A stretch of DNA of 51,301 bases. Source: Zelonia costaricensis. Lineage: Eukaryota; Euglenozoa; Kinetoplastea; Trypanosomatida; Trypanosomatidae. The number at the start of each line of letters is the position of its first letter. The stretch's first letter is position 1. The stretch covers positions 1-51,301 of the forward strand of contig JASAOO010003385.1 of assembly GCA_030849075.1 (NCBI GenBank), read 5' to 3'. A program made the position numbers and the translations under genes. Shown one piece after another: positions 10,601-20,600 of this stretch. The notes beneath the pieces were generated by a model. The model made no database searches. It was not told where the DNA came from and saw nothing but the letters and a program-made list of their open reading frames with translations.

Positions 10601-11004
10601 AGGTGATCGAGCCGTGCACGGGCAGCGTCACACGGGGCGCTGTGCGTCTGCATCTCGCCCTGGCGCCCGCCGCACGGCACCGCACGCAGGCGCTGCTGGG
10701 TCGGCTGCAGAGCCACGCCCACAGGCAGCGCAGTCCGCAGGCCCAGCGCGAGCAGCTGCACGCGAGCACGCGCCATGACCCGGCGCTGGTGATGGGACGG
10801 CAAGAGCTCAGCGGCGACTTACTGGACCCCGCGCACCAGCACCGCCAGCTTTTCGGGTCCCCGCCGCGGCGGTCACCCGCGTCAGACGGGAGGCTCGCCG
10901 ATTCTGCGGATGTTAGCGGGACATCAGCAAGGCATGCAGCGAGCATGACGCAAGCGGCGGACCTCGTCGGCGGCACCCCAGCCCCGGATGTCTTCGAGCT
11001 CTGA
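7660..11004 (+). CDS. NSUN2/Trm4-like RNA cytosine-5 methyltransferase (NOL1/NOP2/Sun family)
   Basis: This 1114-aa protein should transfer a methyl group from S-adenosylmethionine to C5 of cytosine in RNA; tRNA is the usual substrate of the NSUN2/Trm4 branch. The pre-catalytic region FTRYFLHQGLV then RARPLDVSFRV (about 267-303) resembles the NSUN2 N-terminal segment. The SAM-binding motif DMCASPGSK is at 392-400. Motif IV DAPCSG is at 492-497 with the release cysteine C495. Motif VI TCTLNP is at 544-549 with the catalytic cysteine C545. Both cysteines are present, so activity is expected. Before the core lies an insertion of Ala/Ser/Gly-rich sequence (about 165-255). After it, a long C-terminal half (from about 720) makes the protein clearly longer than usual for NSUN2. 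The ATG at 7660 is the first in frame after the CA-rich leader. Confidence 0.92.
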   Translation: MQPTRRRFYDSFRAARGELDHLFSPMRSDEHMRRAVRQFIIPALSRLRQRSVAERLGRAQERSLFRTHASLVLQEARRRANPAVAAVALDVVFSEASLSHFAQSFEPTWIKDAVASCRTAEELRRVEAVLRRHEQRLRASGTAAASDGFLLTTAFGKPRAAAETGLRLGDDIADGSGALASAEADARDVALAGPSAVGSSSDGMGGAAATTARAHAAVAQPPSLTDLAATGGRLDPRWASAAERAAAGVQRLQRQQRDLSAGPNLSFTRYFLHQGLVRHEGELMQLYQAMRARPLDVSFRVAGGVGGPLAPHAAAVHALLQHRRGLHAVPWLPAAMAAYTLDTHDTVAADSVLATRQLLRSLARERLVAFQSLPSMLPVLFLAPQPGECVLDMCASPGSKSELVMDCMHASPSSSSGCGTGAVVANEGQASRLRALQERLRDAAPGVVVTRGRGQSFGMPDGAPSSTSAAADRDGVAQALVGEGLYDRVLVDAPCSGEGRLGRDALSWRLWHPSRGVEFFPLQCALLHRAARLCRLGGRVVYATCTLNPLENEAVIAAVLRQCGGALHLVPPPCTLSDRAGSRGSDTGVGGAVPPLRLSPGLRRWDVPSSAGGFLRTAEEAYARGESASRLPPDLFFGACHAAMDEAELSEALHRCCRRVMPHLNGNVDGFFVAVLEKRAHVPHQRSGDAAGAPPALVSSPSAAAAAPLTVSLAGGSNLLGERGLVRLPPTHQTVQRHLAAFFAASSRAGTCASVQSFLDKRGWAAVWCEGEGLRLVAQTAVQLLRRHATLPAAAASLDAAGAKPAHRFGLGFEGGPDTAASSPSRLPHAPPTTELLEAGVLILNAAGSLTERGAALLCPDASHRVVSLPLPYAQLLLSNRTLDVAKSLAQMPSYMQEAEHALAPRHGLVTTTLTQGVVEESATAWYREALAALTPVAGGGDAGGNAIVTIDVASRSASPASAAPAWAAPLAQWAWPVRVEVIEPCTGSVTRGAVRLHLALAPAARHRTQALLGRLQSHAHRQRSPQAQREQLHASTRHDPALVMGRQELSGDLLDPAHQHRQLFGSPPRRSPASDGRLADSADVSGTSARHAASMTQAADLVGGTPAPDVFEL

Positions 11005-11900
11005 CGGAGTCGAGGAGGGTTGGCGGTGGGGTGGGGAGGGGGTCCGTCCCGAGCGCAGGCTATGAAGCAGAAGAGAGAAAAAAAACAGAAATGGAGGTGC
11101 CGTCGAGGACGACGTGCGCGTTGATGCCTGCGTCGATGTTCGCACATTACCTGTTCACAGTTCGCTCTAGCGCGAGTAACGAAACACAACGGCGAAGAGG
11201 GGGAGGGGCCTGAATGGATGCGCAGAGACGTGCCGAGCCACGTGTGAGCGCGGTGCCGCAGAGCTGAGGAAAGCGGCGGCGATGCTTTCCCCCGCCCCCT
11301 CCCCTCGGAGCAGTGGATGACAGCATGCCCCTCCGCTCATGGCTTGACGGAGACTGCTCCTGCTGCCGTCGCCGCAGCGTTCCCTGTCTGCATCCAAGTG
11401 CCTTCTTTCCTTGCCGCTCTATCACGATGTCTTCCCGCTCCTTCTTACTGGCTAGGTCAACCGTGTGCACGCAGCGACTGGCCTCGTGCTACACTCGCAC
11501 GCACACACATCTACTCACCCACACACGCACACACACACACGTCAGCAAGCACGTGTGTTCTCGCTTCCTTGGAACAAGGCTGCACCCTGAAGGCGAGAAG
11601 AGGGACGCAGTCTCCCCAGCTCTTTGCAGACGCGCGTGCCGTGGGTGCTCTCTGTCGGTGTGTGTGTGTGTGTGTCGACATTGTGGCGGTGTCGTCGCCG
11701 CTGCTGCCCGCGCCGGCCATCTCGCTCTCTCTCTATTCGCGAGATCTCTATTGACCCCTTTCACCACTTCTCTTGCACACCCCCTTAACCCATACACACT
11801 CACACCCCTCACCCTTTCCCCCCTACAGACATACACACACACACACACACACACATTCGCACGCACTGCGGCGACTCGGCGCTCCTCCTAAGCCTCGAAA

Positions 11901-11932
<32 letters not shown>
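11901..11932 (+). repeat. (CTG/GCT)n trinucleotide microsatellite
   Basis: About ten uninterrupted CTG units lie upstream of the CEP164-like gene and before its best acceptor site. The run would therefore be intergenic or in the 3' UTR of the methyltransferase mRNA, not coding. Confidence 0.9.
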
Positions 11933-11933
<1 letters not shown>

Positions 11934-12009
11934 GCTTCCCCAGTTGTTTGTTTCCTGTCCCCAAACACCCCGGCGCGCATGTGTCAGCCCGCCCACGGTA
12001 CGACTAGAT

Positions 12010-12086
12010 AGACCCTCCCCCCCTCTTGTTCCATCTCTCTTCTTTGTTTGTGTGCCTGTTCTGCGCACCCGAACCCTCTTCTTCAG
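12010..12086 (+). promoter_or_regulatory. Candidate spliced-leader acceptor for the CEP164-like mRNA
   Basis: A long C/T-rich tract ending in CTCTTCTTCAG places the acceptor AG at 12085-12086. The predicted 5' UTR is about 174 nt and includes a TG-rich stretch just before the start codon. This is one of the cleaner polypyrimidine-AG combinations in the window. Confidence 0.5.
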
Positions 12087-12260
12087 CTGCCCCCCTCCCT
12101 CAAGCACACGCCTCCGTCGCCGCGGCCGTAGCCCTGTTGTGCTGCACGGCGACGGTGAAACACAGCAGTGAAGCGATTCCGAGGTGGTACTGGGCACGTG
12201 CACCGACCCACCCACAACTTGTGTGCGTGTGTGTGTGTCAGTTTCTCGTAGCGGTGCGCC

Positions 12261-15200
12261 ATGAGCGATATCCCGTCTGCCGGGGAGGTTTTCCGCGGTG
12301 ACGACGGCACCGTCTCCACCATCCTGCCCAGCAATTATGGGCAGGACTATGAGGCCTCGGACGGGGAGCTGGACGAGTACGCCGAGTACATCGGCATCGA
12401 CCCGGCGAGGGAGCCGGAGCTGATGTGGATCGCACGAGAGGGGCTGCGCGCCGCCCTGCCAGACGGCTGGCGTGCCTGCCAGACAGATGAGAACGAGGTG
12501 TACTACTTCAACTTCCAGACAGGCGACAGCCTCTGGGACCACCCAATGGATGAGCACTACAAGACGCAGGTGGCCAACGAGCGGTCCAAGCGGCGCGGCG
12601 GTAGCGGGGTGGCGGCCGGTGGGGCGGAGTCAGGACCCCTGCGCACGGCCCCTTTAGGTGCCCCCGTGGGTGCGACCAAGGCAATCGCCGAGTCCTTCTT
12701 TCTGAAGCCCGCGGCCACGGCGTCCCTAGCCCGGATGCCCGGCTTCCTGCCCACCGCCTCCGCCACCAACGCGCTCCTCGCCAGCGCCGCGGCGAGCGAG
12801 GGCGCCAGCCTGCCGCGGGCGCCGCCCGACGTCTCGGACATTCTCAGCCTCGCCGGCAGCCGCGCCACCTCCGCCGCCTCCACTTCCGCCTCCGGCGTGG
12901 CGCGCTTCAAGGAGTCGGAGGCAGCGCTGCGGAAGCGGCTCGAGGAGGAGAACGGGCTGCAGCTGCGCAACCTCCGCATTGAGCTGGAGAAGAAGGCTGA
13001 TGCGGAGCGCCAGCGCCTCGCCGAGGCCAAGGCGAAGCTTCAAGGCGAGCTGGACCGCAGCTGGGAGGCGGAGAAGGCGGGCGGCACTCCCGCATCCCCC
13101 GCCTCCTCCTCCTCGACTGGCGGCGAAGCCGGCACGGCAACGCAGCGCCGCCTGCAGCTTGCGCGCGAGGTGAAGCAGATTGAGGAGAGCTGGAGGGCGC
13201 GCCTGCACGACGTCACGACGCGCGTGCGTGAGCTGCAGCAGTCCGTCGAGGCGAAGCAGCAGGCAGTGCAGTCGGCCCTGCAGCAGACCCCAGAGGACCT
13301 GCGCAAGACGCTGGAGGCCCGCAACGCCGCCGAGCTTGCGCAGCTGCGGGAGACGAAGAAGAAGGAGGGCGAGGTGGCGCTCAGTCAGCTGCGAAGTGAG
13401 CACGCACTGGCCCTCACCGAAGCGCGCCGCTGCGCCAACGACGCGGTTGCGGCCGCAGAGAAGGCGGGGGATGCGGAGATGGAGAGGAAGGCGCAGGAGC
13501 GGCGCGCGCAGAACGCGGCCATGCTGGCGGCGCTGCAGACGGCCCTGGCGGCGAAGCAGGCGGACCTGGTCGAGAAGGAGAAGGCTGCCGCCTCCGTTGC
13601 GCCGACGCGGCGCCCTCCGTCGCCCAGCTCCCCTCCCGCTGCGCCATCGCGCGAGGACGAGGCCGCCGTGGCGGCCGCGCAGACGGCGGCGGACGCGGAC
13701 GTAGCGGAGGCGAAGCGGGCGGGCGCGGCGGCGACCACGCGGTTACGGGAAGAGTACGCGGCGAAGAAGGCGGAGAAGGAAGCGGCGCTCCGCGCGGCCC
13801 AGCAGCAACAGCAGCAGCTGCAGCAGGCACCTCCGCGCCCCCTCAGCCGAACATCCACGGTCAACTCCGCCATCGCGAGCCCCACCTCGAGCGGCCCCTC
13901 CCCGCACAGCGACGGCGGCGGCTCTGCGGGCGCTGTCAGCCCAGCCGATCAAGCGAAGCTGGATGAGGAGGACCGCAAGCTGCGCGACGAGGCCGACCGC
14001 GCGGCCCGCGTGTACGAGGAGGAGACGCAGCTCATGGTGGCCAACAAGGAAGCCGGCAGGCTTCTCACGGCAGCCCCGCTGCCTGACGTGGCGGCCACGG
14101 TGTCGCCCGAGGCCATCGCCTCCCTCGCCCGCTCGGCGGCGCAGGAGCAGCGCGCCCGCGACGCGGAGAACACGCGGCACGCGATGGCGATGAAGCAGTT
14201 AGAGGCGAAGCACGAGCAGGCCGTGCGCACGATCAAGGCGCAGCACGACAAGGCGCTCGCCGCCGCTGCCGCGACCACATGCAATGGGGGCTCAACGTCC
14301 GGCTCCAGCGCCGCCGGCTTCCACCCGCGCCAGCACCCCTCCTTCAGCGCCCAGCTGACGGCTCGTAAGCAGGCCTGGCTGCGCGAGAACCCCGCGCCGA
14401 CGGTGGAGCTGCCCAAGCTGCCTCCGGTGCCCACGCTGCCGGTCGCGACGATGCAGTCGGACATGGTCGCGGTGCAGGTGCCGGACGAGGCGGAGCTGGC
14501 GAAGCTGGTCAAGACGCGGCTGGCCCAGGTCCGCGAGGAGCTGCAGCGGCAGTACGACCACGAGGCGCAGGCGCTGCGGAAGGGCCGGGAGACCGGGCTG
14601 GAGGAGTGGAGGGCGTCGTACCGCGCCACGCGGCTCGCCGAGGTCGAGAGGACTGTCGCGGCGTTGCGGGCCGAGGCAGCGGCGTCGCAGAGGACCGCGG
14701 CGGGGACGGCGACTGCGCCGGCCACGGCACAGGACGCGAGGTCCGTCGCCACGGCCGCCGGGGAAGCGCGTACGCTCGAGGCCCTGCGGACGCAACGGAG
14801 CGCACTCGACTCGTCGATCGCCGAGGCGGACGCCGCGCATGCGCGGCAGACGCAGGCGATGCAAGCCCGCATTGCCGGCCTCGAGGCGTCGCTGGCGGAG
14901 TTGCGTGCGCAGGAGCTGCGCGAGGAGACGACGAAGGCCCACCTTCTTCTCCAGCAACGGCAGCACACGCCGCCGCCGCCGCCGCAGCAGCAGCAACACC
15001 GTCAGGCGGCAGCCACAAAGCCGTCCGCCGCGGACGCCTCTGCTGCTGTGGTCGACCCCGTCTTGTACATCGCGGACGCAGAGGCTGCAGCCGAGGAGGC
15101 GGCGCTGCGAGCACGGTGGGCGGCCCTGCTGACAGCGCTGCGCAATGCAGTCCAGCGCGAGATGGAGGCGTACGAGCAGGCGCTAGTGAACTCAAGCAGC

Positions 15201-16517
15201 ATCGCCGCTTCCACAGCAGCGACGGCGGCGCCGCGGGCCTCGTACAGCGCCGTGCCGCGTGCGGGCGTGTCGGGTCCATCGGTGAGCACCCCGCGCGAAC
15301 GCGGCGCGACGGCAGGTGGTGGGCTGTCTTCGCTTCCGCCCACAGCTCCGTCTGCACCGGCGACACCGGCGATGCTGATGATGCCTGGGCATGGAGCGAA
15401 CCCACCGCTGACCTCACACCTCCCCCTGCAGGCCTTCGGCGGCAGCAGCTTGTCTGGCTTCACGACTCCGCTGCAGCGCCCTCCGCGAGACGACAGTGCA
15501 CTGGGGTGGACAATGCCGACGGGCGGTGCGGCTGGCGCCCTCGCAGGGCCGGCGGCCCGGCAGGTCAGCTCCTCACCCACCCCGCAGCTGTACTTGTCGG
15601 ACCCCCGCCTCGGACCTGCAGGTGCGGCTGCCGCCGCGGGTGCTGGGGTCCCGCCCGTGCAACGCGCCCTCCTCTCCTCGTCTCCCCAGCCCCAGCTCTG
15701 GCCCGGCGCAGGCGCTGGAGCAGCCGCCACCACGTCAGCGTCCGCGCTGGGGCGCCACGTCGATGCACGCCAACATGTGAGTGTGCCAGCGGGGCAGGGG
15801 CGCTGGGAGATGCCGGCGTTCGTGCTCCGCGGTGGCTCGCTCGATGCCGCGTCCTCTGCTGCGCTGCAGGCACTGCCGCCTTCTGACACGTACGGACGCG
15901 TGGGTGGCAGCGGCCTCGGCGATGCAGACGAGGCCCGGGCGCAGCGCCACGCGGCCCACTTGTCTGCTCTGCAGCAGACGGTGCGTGACCGGCGCCGCGA
16001 GCTGCAGGCCCAGCGGCTGGAGATGGAGGAGCTGCGGGAGGAGTGGCGGGCCGACATGCACGCCTGCAAGCAGCACGGCGACCGGGCGCAGGCGCAGCAG
16101 TTGCGGTCCGTGAAGGACGAGCTTGAGGTGCGGGCCCGCACGCTGAACGAGGAGGTGGTGCAGCTAAAGGGGATTCAGGAGCGCGTGCACGAGGAGGTGC
16201 GGCGCTTCCGACAGTGGTCGCAGCTGCGGGAGCAGCAGCTGGGTGTGCCGCCGTACGAGTTCAGCGTCCGGCACCCAACTGGCAGCGCCGCCGCGGAGGC
16301 GGAGGCCGGCTCACGAGGGTGGAGTGGCGCGGACACGTCGGCTGAACCCCTCAACGCCCTTCACGGCGACCGGGCACGCCACTCCTTCGCGGCGGATGGG
16401 ACGGCGGGCGTGGTGAGCCTGCTGCAGAGCGTAGTGGACCGCACGGAGCGGCTAGAGGAGATGCTGCTCGTGAGCCGCCTTGCCTCGCACTCGTGCCCGT
16501 CGCCAGCCGCGCCGTGA
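12261..16517 (+). CDS. CEP164: CEP164-like centriole distal appendage/transition fibre protein
   Basis: This 1418-aa protein has an N-terminal block that matches the CEP164 signature. A helix at about 36-62 containing YIGIDPAREPELMWIAREG leads into a WW domain with W70, YYF at 81-83, W92 and P95 (WDHPMDEHYK). In animals this module recruits the kinase TTBK2 and CEP164 docks basal bodies to membrane. The total length is close to human CEP164 (about 1460 aa). The rest is low complexity mixed with long coiled coils rich in Ala/Glu/Lys/Arg (about 215-490, 560-680, 755-900 and 1230-1320), with Gln, Pro and Ala/Gly insertions. Trypanosomatids are known to carry several CEP164 paralogues; I cannot say which one this is. 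The expected location is the basal body/transition fibres. The ATG at 12261 directly precedes the conserved block. Confidence 0.9.
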   Translation: MSDIPSAGEVFRGDDGTVSTILPSNYGQDYEASDGELDEYAEYIGIDPAREPELMWIAREGLRAALPDGWRACQTDENEVYYFNFQTGDSLWDHPMDEHYKTQVANERSKRRGGSGVAAGGAESGPLRTAPLGAPVGATKAIAESFFLKPAATASLARMPGFLPTASATNALLASAAASEGASLPRAPPDVSDILSLAGSRATSAASTSASGVARFKESEAALRKRLEEENGLQLRNLRIELEKKADAERQRLAEAKAKLQGELDRSWEAEKAGGTPASPASSSSTGGEAGTATQRRLQLAREVKQIEESWRARLHDVTTRVRELQQSVEAKQQAVQSALQQTPEDLRKTLEARNAAELAQLRETKKKEGEVALSQLRSEHALALTEARRCANDAVAAAEKAGDAEMERKAQERRAQNAAMLAALQTALAAKQADLVEKEKAAASVAPTRRPPSPSSPPAAPSREDEAAVAAAQTAADADVAEAKRAGAAATTRLREEYAAKKAEKEAALRAAQQQQQQLQQAPPRPLSRTSTVNSAIASPTSSGPSPHSDGGGSAGAVSPADQAKLDEEDRKLRDEADRAARVYEEETQLMVANKEAGRLLTAAPLPDVAATVSPEAIASLARSAAQEQRARDAENTRHAMAMKQLEAKHEQAVRTIKAQHDKALAAAAATTCNGGSTSGSSAAGFHPRQHPSFSAQLTARKQAWLRENPAPTVELPKLPPVPTLPVATMQSDMVAVQVPDEAELAKLVKTRLAQVREELQRQYDHEAQALRKGRETGLEEWRASYRATRLAEVERTVAALRAEAAASQRTAAGTATAPATAQDARSVATAAGEARTLEALRTQRSALDSSIAEADAAHARQTQAMQARIAGLEASLAELRAQELREETTKAHLLLQQRQHTPPPPPQQQQHRQAAATKPSAADASAAVVDPVLYIADAEAAAEEAALRARWAALLTALRNAVQREMEAYEQALVNSSSIAASTAATAAPRASYSAVPRAGVSGPSVSTPRERGATAGGGLSSLPPTAPSAPATPAMLMMPGHGANPPLTSHLPLQAFGGSSLSGFTTPLQRPPRDDSALGWTMPTGGAAGALAGPAARQVSSSPTPQLYLSDPRLGPAGAAAAAGAGVPPVQRALLSSSPQPQLWPGAGAGAAATTSASALGRHVDARQHVSVPAGQGRWEMPAFVLRGGSLDAASSAALQALPPSDTYGRVGGSGLGDADEARAQRHAAHLSALQQTVRDRRRELQAQRLEMEELREEWRADMHACKQHGDRAQAQQLRSVKDELEVRARTLNEEVVQLKGIQERVHEEVRRFRQWSQLREQQLGVPPYEFSVRHPTGSAAAEAEAGSRGWSGADTSAEPLNALHGDRARHSFAADGTAGVVSLLQSVVDRTERLEEMLLVSRLASHSCPSPAAP

Positions 16518-17187
16518 CAGCGGGCCCGTGAGGGACGGGATTACTGGAGCTCTCCCTCCTCCTGTTCCAGAAAGGAATGCCTCAGGTGTGCGTGTGTCTG
16601 CGGGAGTGGGCAGCGCCGGCGGCGTCGATGGTCAGCGGCACCGGACGCCGTTCCAGCCTTGAACTATAGAGAAGAACAAGAACGATCGAGGGACGAGTGC
16701 CATGCCTGCTCGTCGCTTTCCTTCCCTTCCTTCTTTCCTTCTTCCCCTCCCTCCCCTTCCGGGCGGCCACCCTTCACGTGGCGCGTCACACAGCCACAAT
16801 AAACAAAGAGCACGCGTGGCAGACGCGGATGCGGCGAAGACGAACATGTTGGGTTGATGTGCCAGAGTAAAAAGCCGCCAGGCGGTGGTGGGGAGGGGGG
16901 CAGCTCGGGAAAAAAACCTCGCCGGGAGACGGACAACAACAACAGCAGCAGCAACAACCAACGTGTTTTGGCTGCGCTTCGCTCTGAACGTGGCGAGGGT
17001 GCCATCCAGCGTCGTCCTGGCTCGCACACGGACAGCAAAAGGGGACGAGGAAAGTGGTGGGGATGGTGCGCCGAGCCTGCGCCATCGGCCCCTGTCTTCC
17101 ACATCGAACGTGCACTGCCTTCTTCACCCGCTATCCCAACCCTGTTTTCTCACTTCTCTGTTCACTGCGCGTCTTCCGGTGGCTATG

Positions 17188-17214
17188 TACACACACACAC
17201 ACACACACACACAC
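17188..17214 (+). repeat. (CA)n microsatellite
   Basis: A nearly perfect CA dinucleotide run lies in the spacer upstream of the XRN gene. Confidence 0.95.
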
Positions 17215-17548
17215 TCCTGCGTACGCGCGCACCCCTTTCGGTCCTCAAGTGCAGCGCTGCCCTATCCCGTCCTGCAGGAGGTGCACGCGTGGAGAGAGAG
17301 CAAGCTCCCGTCTTCTGCCTTCGTTCTCCCGCTCCCTCCCCTTATCCCCCTCTCCACCTTCTTCACCCCCCCGCTTGCGCTGCTTGCCGAGCACGTTACC
17401 ACACCACGAGCTCGCGTCCCTTCGCCTCCTCCGTGCAGCACACGCGGACTTCGTGGCCGGTGAGCTGCTGCTTCCCTTTTTATCTTCCTGCATCTCTGCC
17501 GCACGACTCTCCCTCCCCCCTTATACCCTCATACACGTCTCGCTCGTG

Positions 17549-17598
17549 ACGAGCCTTCTCCTGCCCGCCTTCCCGAGCCTTCACCGTCCCTTGAGCAG
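17549..17598 (+). promoter_or_regulatory. Candidate spliced-leader acceptor for the XRN mRNA
   Basis: C/T-rich sequence is followed by AG at 17594-17595 and 17597-17598. Either would give a 5' UTR of about 100 nt that contains the poly-C runs and the undetermined base. Confidence 0.4.
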
Positions 17599-17699
17599 AC
17601 GCAGCGATCAAGCTGCCTCACTTCCCCCCCCCCCCCTCCGCTCGGCTNGCCCCCGCCTCCCCCCCCCCCTCACCGACGCCGTGTTGGCGTGCTGCCACG

Positions 17700-20600
17700 A
17701 TGGGCGTGCCGAAGTTCGCGGCGTGGTTGACGAAGAAGTACCCCAGCATGGTGGTGGACCGCTGCCCCAGCGACGTGCATGGCCTCTACATTGACCTCAA
17801 CGGCCTTATCCACCCCTGCTGCCACGATGAGCACGACGCCTCCGTCGCCCTCCGTACGCAGGAGGAGAAGCTGCGCAGTATCTGCCTCGCCATCGAGACA
17901 CTCGTCGTGACGGTGAAGCCGCAGCATGTCGTGTACATCGCCATCGACGGGGTCGCACCGCGGGCGAAGATGAACCAGCAGCGTGCGCGCCGCTACATGA
18001 GCGCGGCCGTGCCGCTCACAGACACAGAGAAGCCCGTGCACGGCGGCAGCCACGAGATCAGCGCCGCCGTTGTGGCAGCCATAGAAAAGGAGTTCACTCC
18101 AGCGGAGCGCGATGTGGTGGAGCGCGACCTTGAGGACGTCAGCCAGGCGCTGATGGGGGATGTGCTGTACGGCGGCGGCGGCATCGAACTCGCCGCCGCG
18201 CCCGGGGCAACCGAGGAGGGTGAAGCCACATCGCCGGCGAGTGCGCCTGCACCGCCTCCCTCAACTGCCGTGCATGCTGACCCCAGTACCGCCTCCCCAA
18301 CCTTTCCATCGCCACCAACGCCGCCGCCGCCAGCCGCCGCAGACGCCGCTGCCGCAGTCGCACCCGCGAAGTTCGACAGCAACTGCATCTCGCCTGGCAC
18401 TGTCTTCATGGACGCCGTTGCCGCGGAGGTGCGCGACTACGTGCGCCGCAAGCTGGCCCCCACCTCCGAGGGCGGCGTGAGTGGCACGGCGCGGCCCGCG
18501 ACGCACGCCCACTGGGCTGGCCTGACAGTGGTCTTCTCCGACTCCAACACCGCCGGGGAGGGGGAGCACAAGTTCCTGGACTTCCTGCGCACACAGTCCG
18601 CCTTCTCCGGTTTCAACGGCGGCGGCAGCCACGTCATCGCCGGCCTCGACGCCGACCTCATCTTCCTCTCCCTGTCGCTGCACATCCCCCGCGTCGTGAT
18701 CCTGCGCGACCACGACCGCTCCACCTACGCCCAGGCGCTTCTGCCCGACACCCTCGGCGGGACGCTGGTGACAGTGAAGGTGCAGGTCGGCGCCGCCCCG
18801 GCGCGCGGCCGCGTTGCGGGTGGCCCACTCGTGGCGAGCGCGTCGACGTCGTCGATTGGGTCCGTCGCGGCGCTTGCCGCCGGGGCGGAGGGCGAGGCCG
18901 GGGCGGAGGGCGAGGCCGCGTCGCCGGTCAGCGGCACGGCGTCCACGACGGCGCCGAGTGAGGACGGAGAGAAGGGTGCCGCGGCACCCGCCGAGCTGCT
19001 CTCGTCCGGCTCGCCCACCTCCGCCAGCCCCGCCTCGCCCCTCGCCGAGGTTCTGTGTACGCCCGCGACGCCGCTGCCGGCCGTCCCCATTGCCGACATG
19101 ATTGTGGTGCCGTGCAGCGGGTACGAGTACTTCGACCTGGACGTGGTCGGCGCCGCGCTCGTCTCCGAGGTGTACCAGCTCTCCCTCGACAAGGGTGTGC
19201 AGCTGCGTGGCGACCCCCTCGCGGTGGCGGCGAACTGCATCGCCGCGAATGGGTTCCGCTTCCACTTCTCGAGCGACGGCGGCGTCGTCCCGGCAGAGAC
19301 GGCGACGGCGACTGCAGAGTCAACTGGTGCCGCGACTGCCACTGCCGCGACTGCCACCACCACTACGAAGAACGCGGAGAGGCACGGCGGCAAGCGGGAC
19401 GGCAGGGCGAGGGCACCGCCCCCGCCGTTCCACCCCTGCACCGCCACCAGCAATTCGAAGATCATCGACGACTTCATCGTGCTTGGCATGCTGCTCGGCA
19501 ACGACTTTCTGCCGCACCTGCCCAGCGTGTACTGCGGCGAGAGCGCCATGGACACGATCCTCGACGTCTACGTGAGCGCCGTGCTGCCGTACGGCTACCT
19601 CACCGGCGGGCAGTACGAGATCCAGCTCGCGCAGCTGGAGCGCTTCCTGCGCGCCTACGCGGCGGTCGAGGCGATGCGGTTCCGCCAGTTCGCGATTCAG
19701 GCGGGCGCCATGACGCCGCAGGAGGCCGCCACGCCAGAGCTCTACTCCGCCGCTGACCGCCGCTGCTGGCGCGACCCGTACGTGCGTACGACGACGCTGC
19801 GCGATGAGGCCGGGGTGCAGGCGGCGTGTCGCGCCTACGTGGAGGGCCTGCGCTTCGTGTGGCGCTACTACAGCTCCATCTCGCTGCAGGTGAGCTGGTC
19901 CTGGTACTACCCCTTTCACCACGCCCCGCTCGCCCTCGACGTGGCCGACTTCCTGCGCGCGCAGGGCCCCGAGGTGCAGACGACGCTGGCGGCGCCGAAG
20001 CTGGAGCGGCAGCCGCCCACGCCCTTCTGTCAGCTGCTCTGCATCTTGCCGCCGCGCAGTCGCGGGCTTGTGCCGGCTGCGCTGCAGCCCCTCATGACCT
20101 CGCCGCCGCCCGAGCTGGCCGACACCTTCCCGCACCGCTGGACGGTGGACAGCACGGGGGCCTACGGCAAGGACCACCTCGCGGCGGTGCTGCTGCCCTT
20201 CGCAAACCTGCCACGGCTGCAGGAGGCGGTGACGACGGCAGCGGACACGTACACGGCAGAGGAGCGGCAGCGCAACACATTGCTCTCGCAGCACCACGTC
20301 TTCCAGGTGCGGCCCGCCGAGGCGCCGCCGGGCGCCGCGGAGAGTGCGGATGGTGCCGCTGCAGCGGACGGGGCGTCAGCTCCGTCGAAGCCGCCGCGGC
20401 CTTCCTCACGCCGCAAGCCATCACCGGCAGCGGCAGTGGCGACGTCCGCGTCGTCTTCGCGAACCTTCCGCATCCAGGGCGGTGGCCTCACCGAGCTGCA
20501 CGCCGATGACGTCCCTGCGGACTTGCGTGACTGCTGCGATGTCGTTATGTGCTCGGCGCTGGTCGACGTCGTGCCGCCCTTGTCGCGACCGCGCAGCTAC

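Larger units (their letters stand above)
11005..12260 (+). other. Intergenic region, no gene seen
   Basis: The spacer holds CA tracts (about 11489-11540 and 11828-11853), TG tracts (about 11659-11675 and 12220-12239), a GCT trinucleotide run and C/T-rich stretches. Open frames on both strands reduce to His/Thr, Cys/Val or Ser/Pro low-complexity translations. Confidence 0.7.
16518..17699 (+). other. Intergenic region, no gene seen
   Basis: The spacer contains a C/T-rich stretch (about 16715-16760), a CA repeat (17188-17214), extensive pyrimidine tracts (about 17320-17370 and 17500-17590) and poly-C runs (about 17623-17638 and 17658-17671). One undetermined base lies at 17648, between the poly-C runs. 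No credible open frame is present. Confidence 0.7.
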
